Below are positions 25,101-37,617 of a stretch of DNA of 64,000 nt, one piece after another. The notes under the pieces are model-generated. The model made no database searches. It was not told the origin of the DNA and was given only the letters and a program-made list of their open reading frames with translations. Numbering within the stretch: the stretch's first letter is position 1; every line of letters begins with the position of its first letter. The position numbers were made by a program, and so were the translations under genes. This DNA is from Neoarius graeffei (Eukaryota; Chordata; Actinopteri; Siluriformes; Ariidae): contig NC_083570.1 of assembly GCF_027579695.1 (NCBI RefSeq), positions 92,081,999 through 92,145,998 of the forward strand, in the 5' to 3' direction.

Positions 25101-28100
25101 TTGCAGGGTGGAAGGCAATATCAATAGCCTAAAATATCAAGAAGTATTAGCAACCTCTTCCATTCCCAACCATAAAAGGGGTCAAATTTTGCAGCAGGAT
25201 GGTGCTCCATCGCATACTTCCATCTCTACATCAAAGTTCCTCAAGGCGAAGAAGATCAAGGTGCTCCAGGACTGGCCAGCCCAGTCACCAGACATGAACA
25301 TCATTGAGCATGTCTGGGGTAGAATGAAAGAGGAAGCATGGAAGATGAAACCAAAGAATCTTGATGAACTCTGGGAGGCATGTAAGACTGCTTTCTTTGC
25401 TATTCCTGATGACTTCATCAATAAATTGTATGACTCGTTGTCGAACCGCATGGTCGCAGTCCTTCAAGCTCATGGAAGTCATACAAGATATTAAATGTGG
25501 ATCTCACAGCACCACGACTTAATTCACTCATGTTATGCAACATATTTTTGTATTTGAAGTAAATTATTTGTTCAATTTTCACATTACTCTCTGTAGGCGA
25601 CAAAACTTTTGTCTTGCCAAAATCTGACCTTTCTGTGTTCATTAAATGATAAATCTTTCTTCAGTGAAGCAAATTTATTTTCGTATATTAAACATAATTT
25701 GGGAGGGTTTTAGCTTTCATATGAGCCAGTTCTAAAACCAATGGATTAATTAAAAGTCAGGTTATAAGCTGTTGTTTCTACAAAATGGATAAGCGACAAG
25801 ACTTTTGCCAGGGACTGTAGTAATGTGTGTTTGACTTTTAAAATGCATGCCAGGCACGGAAGGTGTCTGTGCTGACCCCAGGCTCGGGTTACTGTCTCTG
25901 CAGAGTTTATCGTCTTCTCCATCTGTTCCTCCTACCTCCCAGAAACCATGCCATGAGGTGGATTGGCTATGTTAAGTGACCCCTAGGTGGGAATGAGCAT
26001 ACGAATGTGTGTGTAAGGTGCCCTCGGATACACAGATGTGTATTCCTACTTCATGCTTAGTGTTCCATCACAGTCCTGACCTTGCTGAAAATGAACGAAT
26101 GAATAAACTTAATTATGAGTTCAACTTTTTTTTTTTTTTAAATATTTTGATATTACTTAATTATGGAGTGGCGGCTACAATTATCAACACCTTAAAGCAG
26201 ATACGCAGAACCTTTATTTTTAAATAAATTTCTGAGTGGATAGTATCTCCATCCTTGACTCTTGTATGCTGCATACATGGGAATTTAAAAAATATATATT
26301 TTTGAGAGTTAAAATCGACAGCAAAGTTGGCATTCGAGCTGCCCCGCTGAGCCAGCCAGCCCTGAGTGCGTGACGTCACAGCGGTAACCGGCTTTAAGGC
26401 CGAGGCCTTTGACAGCTATAGACCAAAGTCATATAAATAAAAATTTATGGTGAAAGTAAGAAATCCCGTTACCGACTTGCTCAACTAAGACTGATTTGAC
26501 TTCAGTGATTGTGGGTTGACTCTCATTAAAACAGGATAGGTGTTATAACTTGTGCGACATACATGTACATGCATGCATTTTCACTGATAAAACATAAAAG
26601 GCTAATTAAATAATCAGATGAACTGAGACAATCACATTCTGAAGCAAATTAAATAATCTTATACCGGTAACTTAAACACACAATACAAGTTACATGTATT
26701 AATCTAAATGCAGGTAAACAACATGGTGTTTTTGTTTTATATCCAAATGAGAGTCGGAGCTTACCCGTCTGAGTTCTCGCTTCCTGAAGGCCGATCTTGT
26801 GGCCGATTTTGTTTTGAAACAATCTGACTTTCAGTTCTCCGTTCATTCACTTCTTCCACATAAGGGCGAGATGGCGGCAATATCCAGTTTAGAAATAAGA
26901 CGGCTGCTCCACTCATTCTCTCCATTACTGAGTACTCCGCCATTACTGCTCAGCTCAGGCAATTACTAAAACCCAGGACGGAACGGGACGTCACCAGTTT
27001 TAGCAACAACCGCGGAGAGGTCACTGCCCGACCGATATGTCCCGTCCCGCTCCATCCCGGGTTTTACCAACAACCCTCAGCTCACACTCCAGGAGGACTG
27101 GTGCAACTGAACTCACTTTAAAAAATAAAATAAATACTTTTCTTGTAGTTTTCTTTAATTGTTGGTACTGCACCCTCTTTCAATACGGGCTTATAGCCAA
27201 CGCTCTTCAACAGATCAGAGGTTTCGTACGAGTCTTCAGTAAAGTGTGCAGAGCAGAGGAGAGACCACTTCAGAGGCGCCCAATGTGCCTGTGAACTTCC
27301 CGCAAAACGCGTCCAAATCTTTGTAGTCTGAACATTCTTGGGCCATGAATGCAACGTAAATCCACCTTCTGTCATGCTGCTGCACCTGCCAGCAACACAT
27401 CTACGTGGCATGGCAATAAATTAGCTCAAAATGGAGGATCGAAGTTGCAGTTAGCTCTGTGTTTTAGTATAGCGCAAATGGCGATGAGACCGATAGACTT
27501 CCTGCTGTGACGTCACGGACGTCAAGGTCATTCACTCAGACCGCTACCTATATAAATCACTTTAATCATAAAAATTACTATATTAGATTTATTGTTAACG
27601 CTTAAAACTATTCCTGTGCCATTCTTGAGGTCTCAAGGCATTTATAAACGAAAGTGAGGCCATGGCTTTGTGTACATGCTTTAATGATCTTTTGGCTGTT
27701 GCAAAAGTAGAAAAGACTTTCAGTACGTAAATTGTGCATGAATAATTACTCAAACTTCCACTGGGCAAAAAAGGAGTTGATTCCTGATTACTTAGCGTAT
27801 CAGATCACATGACACCATTCCACACGTATTGACACCATTCCGCAATTATCGACACCTAGATGATTATTGATAAAAAAAAATAATCGGTATGTGGTGTTAA
27901 GTTAAGAAAACATAGTTTTTATTTACATTTTTTTTTACATAGACTTATATTTAGTCCAACATATCTTTTTATATAAATATATGGATGTCGGTGTTTTTTA
28001 CATAAACGAGGAAGTAATTTTAATGTTTGTAAACAAATGAACTGATGATGTTGAATCTACGTCAGAAAATCTTTTTGTTCCACTTTCTACCCACTTTCTA

Positions 28101-28309
28101 AGTATTTTCGTAGATCACATTTTGTGAATCATTTGTTGTTGTTTGTATTAATTTCTAGTTTTGTAGTTTACCAATAAATGTCAACAGGCAACTGATATTG
28201 TAACCACATGAAAATCCAGGTCAAAGGTCGCATGCCATTCCTCGAATCAAAATATAAAACGTCTACTGATATTGTAATATGTGGTAGATATTTACAACAA
28301 ACTGCAAAA

Positions 28310-28380
<71 letters not shown>

Positions 28381-31300
28381 CTCCACTTTATCCCGAATGG
28401 AATAGAAACACCTGAATATTTCAAGCATGTAATTTTTTTTTTTATATGCTAGGAATTTAATTCTGGTTGAATTCTATTGATTGCAATTGGATTCCAAATA
28501 CTCTATAAACATTCCATTCTGTTATGAATCAGAAAAAAAATTATAAGTTACAACACTTTTTTTAAAAAAAAAATGTTTTAAGTACTTCATCGACTTCAAC
28601 AATGTTACACAAAGATCGATCCATAACAGTTGTAAATGTCACTTAATTCCACAGGGTGTCGATAATGGTGGACACTGGTGAAAGTGATCACTATTATCGA
28701 AACATCACGTGTCTTCTCAAACGCGCATTTAGATACAAAATGGTGACTGTCAAATGAAAGAGTAAGAAACAAAGTAGGTTTCGATGAGGAGATCATGAAA
28801 TATGATTTTTTTTTTTTCTCTCCGTGCTTCCACGGAAGGCGGTCGGATTTTCTGGGCTCCCTCTCCCTCCTTTTTTTTTTCCCTGCTTGTGCTTCTGTGT
28901 CTTGTCTCGTCTGCTGTACTCTTTGAAGAGACTCTCCCTGCATTACTTTCTAAACTAAAAAAAAGCATGGAATTGATAAACTGGTCTCCTAACGAAATTG
29001 ACCACAGTTTTCTCGACGAGAAGTTTGGGTTCGGGGGAGCCCGTTTGTCTTGCCGGAACATTTGCGGCTGGTTACACAATGGATGCGTGGGAGCGGTGGC
29101 GGGTCGTGTGCCTGGCGATTCTTTCTGTGGAGGACATTGAAGATATCTACCTATTCGGAACCATGATTACAGGACTTTTGCTGATTGGATTAGGCATTGC
29201 CCTGGCATATCGAGGAAATCGGACAACGGTGACAGCTGTTCAAAGCCCCACAAAGCTGCCCGATATGATTGGAGTGGTGGGCAAAGCTGTTGGCACTCGG
29301 ACTGTGGACATTCAGAACTTTAACCACAAAATGGTTGTTATCTCGGAGCAGCTTTCAGCTTTGCAAGGAATACGTTTTTCGGAGATCACTTTGAATAGAA
29401 TGGACGGAATGGACAGATATGGATGAGCGGTGTGGATGTGCAAAGACTGCGTCTGGAAAGACCAAACAATTCATATCTTATCGACATTCGGCTCCCGAGA
29501 CAGCATCGGCCTTGGTTCAGGCCGTTGCTGAGGAAACATTTCCCCCTGAAGGTCACTGCCAGGAGACACTCTCGCATTCCTTCTCTAACTCTCCATGGTC
29601 GCCATTTTTGCCCCCAGTGTGACAAGCGGGTGCGTGACCAGCACCTTCATGGCTGCAGGAGCGGACGGCTGCTTGCTTGCACTGGATTACCTCCTCCCCT
29701 ACCCCCGCCCCCCCCTTACCCCCTACCCCTGATTCCCCCCCTCAAGTCCCGTGTTTAAAGTGTACTTGTGTTGTTGTTTGTGTTATTGTGCACTTGTGCG
29801 GAGGTTTTTAAAAGCTCCCACACTGTACTCCTGACAGGAGCATAGTGGGGGGTGTTCTTTTTTCCTCATCTTTCCTCATGTTACTACTGTTTTTCTTTTC
29901 TTTTATCCCTGTCTTCCTGTCCTGTTCCCCCTCTGTAAGGACAGGTTGATGGTCAATTTCACTGGTAACAGTGACAATAAAGGGTTCATTCAAACATCAG
30001 TGAATTTGATCAGTAAAAACATGTCCATGATCTTTCCACCATGCTTACCTGCGATGATAACGTCCAGGTTTTCCTCAAATTGCTGATCGCGCTAAAAAAA
30101 ATTCCATCTCCACTAACGAGCGGTCATCAGGCGACAAGATCAAAGGCCGAGGTGGGTCTTCCGGTTGATTAATTAACCAGTAATAACTGTTGTAACTGAA
30201 ACTCACCTTTTTGTAAAAGTGTTTTTTTTATTGGTAAATCTGAAAGTGTCGATAATTGTAGCCGCCGCTCTAGTATGTATTTGTAACTACTTATACTGAT
30301 AGTGTCTCAGGCCCTGGATTTTATTAAACATGTATTGAGAATGCACATTGAAGAATTGTCTTTGATTTAATTTGCTATGAATTATCCAGTTTTGATATTG
30401 GTAAGTTGTTCAAAGAAAAGAGGTTAACGAACAATTGAGAGCCAAGTGCTTAAAGAAACAAAAAAAATAGATGAGTCAGGACGGGAAAACGGGCTTGTGG
30501 GTCACTCATGATATAGTTAAAATGGAGAAATGCATCAAAGCAGCAGTGCTGTATGACTTGCTTTTTCCCAGGATTATGTTAATGGAACGAACTGATTCTT
30601 ATCTCATTTCCTCTTTTATAATATGTTGGACTCTATTTTGGCATTAACACCGATCAGCCATTACATCCTGACCACTGACAGGTGAAGAAGTGAATAACCT
30701 TGATTATCTCATTACAACGGCACCGGTTAAAAGGATGGATATATTGTATTAGGCAGCAAGAGAACAGTTAGTTCTTGAAGTTGGTGTGCTGGAAGTAGAG
30801 CATGAACTTTTTCAGCAGTTTGTGCTACAGTAGCTCTTCTGTAGGATTGGAACATATGGGCAAGCCTTCAACACCCATGCGAATCAATGAGCCTTCGACA
30901 CCTGTGATCCTGTCGCCGGTTCACCGGTTGTCCTTTAGATCCTTGGACCACTTTTGGTCGGTACTAACCACTGCATACCGGGAACACCCCACAAGATGTG
31001 CCATTTTGGAGATGCTCAGACCCAGTCATCTCGCCATCACAGTTTGGCCCTTGTTAAAATTGCTCAGATCCTTACACTTGCCCATATTTCCTGCTTCCAA
31101 CGCATCAACCTCAAGAACTAACTGTTCTCTTGCTTCTTAATATATCCCACCCCTTAACAGGTGCCACTGTAATGAGAACCAGTGATCGGTGTATACTCCT
31201 TTCTGATTTAATTCCTTGTTTCTCGTGCATCCTAGAAACCATCTGTAATCAACAGCAGCCAGTACGTGGTGACTGACAGCGGAGTGAAGATCCTCTCGAT

Positions 31301-31854
31301 GATGCCTTTGAAGAAAAACTCAGGCTCTTCCCTGGTTTGTGCTTTAGAATTCTGACAAGGCACGTATAAAATAAAACCATATCCTGTCGTCCGAATATTT
31401 ATTTGTTGACTTATTTGCCTCGGCAGGCTCTAGGCTTGTCCACGGCACGGGGCAGGGGCAGGTGTAAAAACCCCTCCTGTGATTACATCTACAAGAACAG
31501 ACACAAGCCGCGGTACTGCCCCAGCTGCGGCTGCGAACTCACCACCAAAGCATCCAAGAAAGCCAATGCCCCGGTGAGTTACGGCCTTAAGTAGCCAACT
31601 TATCAAGGCAAACATATTCTGTCTTTTTTTTTTTTTTTTTTTTAATACTTGCAGGGCATTTAGAAAGGCATAGTGTTCTGAGCTTTATGCTGTAATTTGA
31701 ACACGTGTCCTAAAATGCTATAAATTGATAAATCGTGAGATGAGAGTTAGTTTATCTCTATATTATCACACAGAACACAGCAGTAACTGAACAGCAGCAG
31801 CAGATCGGTCAGTCAATCAATAGTTAAAAATTTTTTAAATATTAACAATAATTA

Positions 31855-31920
<66 letters not shown>

Positions 31921-32200
31921 TTTTAATTTATTTATGGGCATGTACACATATTTTTATTTTAAGCCTAAAGTCTCAAAGTGCTCTACGTGCAAAAGTTTAA
32001 ACACAGTACAGCACTGAAAATTTTTATGACCATTTATAAGTTGGGAATCGAACAAAATAACCACATAGAAAATGGAAGTGATTGTTAATAAGCACTTGTT
32101 TATCTCATAAATGCATTAATGTATTATAAATAACTTAATTAAATTGTTAATGCTAAAACATTTTATCTTTTATAGTAAGTCGCTGTTGTTGTTGTTGTTG

Positions 32201-32238
<38 letters not shown>

Positions 32239-34319
32239 GCAGCACCAGCAAGAGCAATAATACAACCCCGATTCCAAAAAAGTTGGAACAAAGTACAAAT
32301 TGTAAATAAAAACGGAATGCAATAATTTACAAATCTCAAAAACTGATATTGTATTCACAATAGAACATAGACAACATATAAAATGTCGAAAGTGAGACAT
32401 TTTGAAATTTCATGACAGCAACACATCTCAAAAAAGTTGGGACAGGGGCAATAAGAGGCTGGAAAAGTTAAAAGGTACAAAAAAGGAACAGCTGGAGGAC
32501 CAAATTGCAACTCATTAGGTCAATTGGCAATAGGTCATTAACATGACTGGGTATAAAAAGAGCATCTTGGACTGGCAGCGGCTCTCAGAAGTAAAGATGG
32601 GCAGAGGATCACCAATCCCCCTAATTCTGCACCGACAAATAGTGGAGCAATATCAGAAAGGAGTTCGACAGTGTAAAATTGCAAAGAGTTTGAACGTATG
32701 ATCATCTACAGTGCATAATATCATCAAAAGATTCAGAGAATCTGGAAGAATCTCTGTGCGTAAGGGTCAAGGCCGGAAAACCATACTGGGTGCCTGTGAT
32801 CTTCTAGCCCTTAGACGGCACTGCATCACATACAGGCATGCTTCTGTATTGGAAATCACAAAATGGGCTCAGGAATATTTCCAGAGAACATTATCTGTGA
32901 GCACAATTCACCGTGCCATCCGCCGTTGCCAGCTAAAACTCTATAGTTCAAAGAAGAAGCTGTATCTAAACACGATCCAGAAGCGCAGACGTCTTCTCTG
33001 GGCCAAGGCTCATTTAAAATGGACTGTGGCAAAGTGGAAAACTGTTCTGTGGTCAGACGAATCAAAATTTGAAGTTCTTTATGGAAATCAGGGACGCCGT
33101 GTCATTCGGACTAAAGAGGAGAAGGACGACCCAAGTTGTTATCAGCGCTCAGTTCAGAAGTCTGCATCTCTGATGGAATGGGGTTGCATTAGTGCGTGTG
33201 GCATGGGCAGCTTACACATCTGGAAAGACACCATCAATGCTGAAAGGTATATCCAGGTTCTAGAGCAACATATGCTCCCATCCAGATGACGTCTCTTTCA
33301 GGGAAGACCTTGCATTTTCCAACATGACAATGCCAAACCACATACTGCATCAATTACAGCATCATGGCTGCGTAGAAGAAGGGTCCGGGTACTGAACTGG
33401 CCAGCCTGCAGTCCAGATCTTTCACCCATAGAAAACATTTGGCGCATCATAAAACTGAAGATACGACAAAAAAGACCTAAGACAGTTGAGCAACTAGAAT
33501 CCTACATTAGACAAGAATGGGTTAACATTCCTATCCCTAAACTTGAGCAACTTGTCTCCTCAGTCCCCAGACGTTTACAGACTGTTGTAAAGAGAAAAGG
33601 GGATGTCTCACAGTGGTAAACATGGCCTTGTCCCAACTTTTTTGAGATGTGTTGTTGTCATGAAATTTAAAATCACCTAATTTTTTTCTTTAAATGATAC
33701 ATTTTCTCAATTTAGACATTTGATATGTCATCTATGTTCTATTCTGAATAAAATATGGAATTTTGAAACTTCCACATCATTGCATTTCGTTTTTATTTAC
33801 AATTTGTACTTTGTCCCAACATTTTTGGAATCGGGGTTGTAATTAGAATCATGCCACTGTGTGTTCAGGGAATTAATATTTAAATCAAACTCAAGTGTGT
33901 TTGCTTTCACGCAGTCATCTCCTGAGCTGACAGATATGTCCACACTCCTGTTGGACCCATCGCAACCTTTGACCCCAAGCCAGAGAGAGCTCCAGCGTCA
34001 GTCCACTGTAACCCTGCTCAAACACAGCCTACAATTCCCTGAGAACGAAGCCGAGCTCCAGGAAATCCTCACACACATCCACAACCTCAACCAAGCACAT
34101 AGGAAGAGAGATGAAGAGGACAGTGAGAAGGATGAAGAGAAGGATGGAGAGAGGGAGGAGCACTGTGGTTCTCCAAAGGATGGATGGTTGAGTTTCTATG
34201 AGCCAGAAGCCACTCACTGCAGTCTGTGTCACTGTCCACTTTACAGAGGAGGAGAGAGGTGTGTGTGTGTGAGCCCTGCACTGAATCAGTGACTGATTAT
34301 AAACTGAACATCTTTAAGG

Positions 34320-34368
<49 letters not shown>

Positions 34369-34500
34369 GTTGTTCTATAGCAGGGCAGCAGCAGTGTTGG
34401 TTAGTGACGGACTATTTACTGCAGCCGGTGTCACTGCAGCTGAAGGTGTGTCTGAACTCTCAGTGCCTGGCTGTACACAGCTTCACCAACCTCTACCCAG

Positions 34501-34537
<37 letters not shown>

Positions 34538-37500
34538 CATGGGTAACAGCACACCGACTCGTACATCTGAACAGCAAGAAACACATAATACCATAAACAT
34601 CTCACTCTGTATGTCTGAAAACTCAAAAACGTTTGATTTGGGAGAATTTATTTCAAATGTAAATGTAAAGAAAGTAACATGTACAGTGGTGCTTGAAAGT
34701 TTGTGAACCCTTTAGAATTTTCTATATTTCTGCATAAATATGACCTAAAACATCATCAGATTTTCACACAAGTCCTAAAAGTAGATAAAGAGAACCCAGT
34801 TAAACACATGAGACAAAAATATTATACTTGGTCATTTATTTATTGAGGAAAATGATCCAATATTACATATCTGTGAGTGGCAAAAGTATGTGAACCTTTG
34901 CTTTCAGTATCTGGTGTGACCCCCTTGTGCAGCAATAACTGCAACTAAACGTTTCCGGTAACTGTTGATCAGTCCTGCACACCGGCTTGGAGGAATTTTA
35001 GCCCATTCCTCCGTACAGAACAGCTTCAACTCTGGGATGTTGGTGGGTTTCCTCACATGAACTGCTCGCTTCAGGTCCTTCCACAACATTTTGATTGGAT
35101 TAAGGTCAGGACTTTGACTTGGCCATTCCAAAACATTAACTTTATTCTTCTTTAACCATTCTTTGGTAGAACGACTTGTGTGCTTAGGGTCGTTGTCTTG
35201 CTGCATGACCCACCTTCTCTCGAGATTTAGTTCGTGGACAGATGTCCTGACATTTTCCTTTAGAATTCGCTGGTATAATTCAGAATTTATTGTTCCATCA
35301 ATGATGGCAAGCCGTCCTGACGCAGATGCAGCAAAACAGGCCCAAACAATGATACTACCACCACCATGTTTCACAGATGGGAGAAGGTTCTTATGCTGGA
35401 ATGCAGTATTTTCCTTTCTTCAAACATAACGCTTCTCATTTAAACCAAAAAGTTCTATTTTGGTCTCATCCGTCCACAAAACATTTCTCCAATAGCCTTC
35501 TGGCTTGTCCACGTGATCTTTAGCAAACTTCAGATGAGCAGCAATGTTCTTTTTGGAGAGCAGTGGCTTTCTCCTTGCAACCCTGCCATGCACACCATTG
35601 TTGTTCAGTGTTCTCCTGATGGTGGACTCATGAACATTAACATTAGCTAATGTGAGAGAGGCCTTCAGTTGCTTAGAAGTTACCCTGGGGTCCTTTGTGA
35701 CCTCGCCGACTATTACACGCCTTGCTCTTGGAGTGATCTTTGTTGGTCGACCACTCCTGGGGAGCGTAACAGTGGTCTTGAATTTCCTCCATTTGTACAC
35801 AATCTGTCTGACTGTGGATTGGTGGAGTCCAAACTCTTTAGAGATGGTTTTGTAACCTTTTCCAGCCTGATGAGCATCAACAACGCTTTTTCTGAGGTCC
35901 TCAGAAATCTCCTTTGTTCGTATCATGATACACTTCCACAAACATGTGTTGTGAAGATCAGACTTTGATAGATCCCTGTTCTTTAAATAAAACAGGGTGC
36001 CCACTCACACCTGATTGTCATCCCATTGATTGAAAACACCTGACTCTAATTTCACCTTCAAATTAACTGCTAATCCTAGAGGTTCACATACTTTTGCCAC
36101 TCACAGATATGTAATATTGGATCATTTTCCTCAATAAATAAATGACCAAGTATAATATTTTTATCTCATTTGTTTAACTGGGTTCTCTTTATCTACTTTT
36201 AGGACTTGTGTGAAAATCTGATGATGTTTTAGGTCATATTTATGCAGAAATATAGAAAATTCGAAAGAGTTCACAAACTTTCAAGCACCACTGTACACAC
36301 ACACACACACATTCTTTTCTTAACCCCAAACATATCGCATGCCAGTGGTGCAACTGAATTGCTTCTCTGTGTTTCAGGTTTGTTTAATGTCCGGAACCAG
36401 CTGCTAGTGAGTTTGGACTTGTTCTTTAAAATCCGGAGTCAGATCAAACAGGGTCAGGACCCTTCACTCGCAGCCCTCGACATCATCAACAACACACACA
36501 GTCCACCAGGTATTTTGTGCTTCTTGCACATGCGTACGGTCCGTTCTATAACCACTGGTACATTTCAAGTGTCGACTCTGTCGGTCATCGTCAACTCCGT
36601 TATCGTTAAACTGGGCAATCTGTTAGCAGAATTGGCGATAACAAAGTTGACATTTTCCCCACCATTTTGTGTCTTAACTCCACACGGGAACTTCAAACTA
36701 GCTACCACATGGCATGTATAATAACCGAATTTTATGGATCTTAATCATATCGTATTGTGTTTTTAAAAAATGACAGAGTTTCACTCCAGTATCACGATAA
36801 CAAATTTGACGAATAATTACTCTCCTGTTGGTGTATCCTCAACATTTTGTTTAAATTAATGAGAGCAGAAACATAACATACCTCACTGCCTTTCTGAAGT
36901 CTCCCGCCAGAGGAAGTGACCTCTCTCGGTGCAGGTGTCATGCGGATTATTAAAAGTCTTTCTGGATTTTATGCAGTTTGATAACAGTTGACAAGAATGT
37001 TGGGACAGATTAAAAAAAAAAAAAAAGTCTTTGTATTACTGAAATTTCACATAATACAGAAAATTGACTTTCTGTGCAATTGATTATAGAACAGTTAATA
37101 GAATAAGCCCCCAAAATACAGATTGTTAGACTGAATCACTTCATGTTTATTCGAGTTGAATGGATGAATCGGGAGTCGAAGACAGACAATAATGTGGGGG
37201 GAGGGGTGGGAGTCATTTAGTTCATGTTTTACGGATAAATTGGGTCTAAAATGTACGTCAAGCATTGCTATTGGTGAAAGTTTGTCATAATTTGCATTAT
37301 TGTTCAAAACTGATTCGATAAAGATTTCTTTCATGTAAAATAACAAAAGGTTTTATCTCGGAGACGTGAAATGTACTCCGAATTCTAGGATGACCCATAT
37401 GTTGGACAGTATTAAATATTTTTTACCAATATTGATTTTAAATTAATTATAATTTCTCATGACTGATAATATCAACTGAAATAGTTTAAATTGTCAAATG

Positions 37501-37565
37501 TAAAGTATTAGAATATTCTTGCCAATTTAAGCACCAGAAACAGGAATTAAATACAAAAATGCTGA

Positions 37566-37617
<52 letters not shown>

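Larger units (their letters stand above)
18595..25817. mobile_element. Tc1-C composite copy 1 (interrupted by a LINE)
   Basis: Starts CAGTCCCTGACAAAAGTC and ends with the inverse, each flanked by TA. A third terminal repeat lies inside (ending at 24961, followed by TA). The unit is therefore an internally deleted element (18595-24961, minus-strand transposase remnant) fused to the 3' half of a second element (24964-25817, plus-strand transposase). The same arrangement, inverted, occurs at 40197-41748. Confidence 0.8.
26166..30270. mobile_element. unclassified 4.1-kb TIR element (GAGYGGCGGCTACAATTATC)
   Basis: 28-bp inverted termini at 26166-26193 and 30243-30270, with subterminal TATCGACAC motifs repeated inside (27833-27863, 28655-28705). 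A Kolobok-like element begins 2 bp inside the left terminus, and an ORF-bearing segment (28754-29995) lies near the right. Target duplication not resolved; superfamily unknown. Confidence 0.55.

Noticed and set aside
28968-29426. Retroviral envelope-like protein
   Set aside because: One membrane span, but no signal peptide, CX6CC motif, LTRs, gag or pol nearby. Kept as an unknown.
32711-33289. Separate 192-aa gene
   Set aside because: It is the middle of a Tc1-B transposase between two premature stops.
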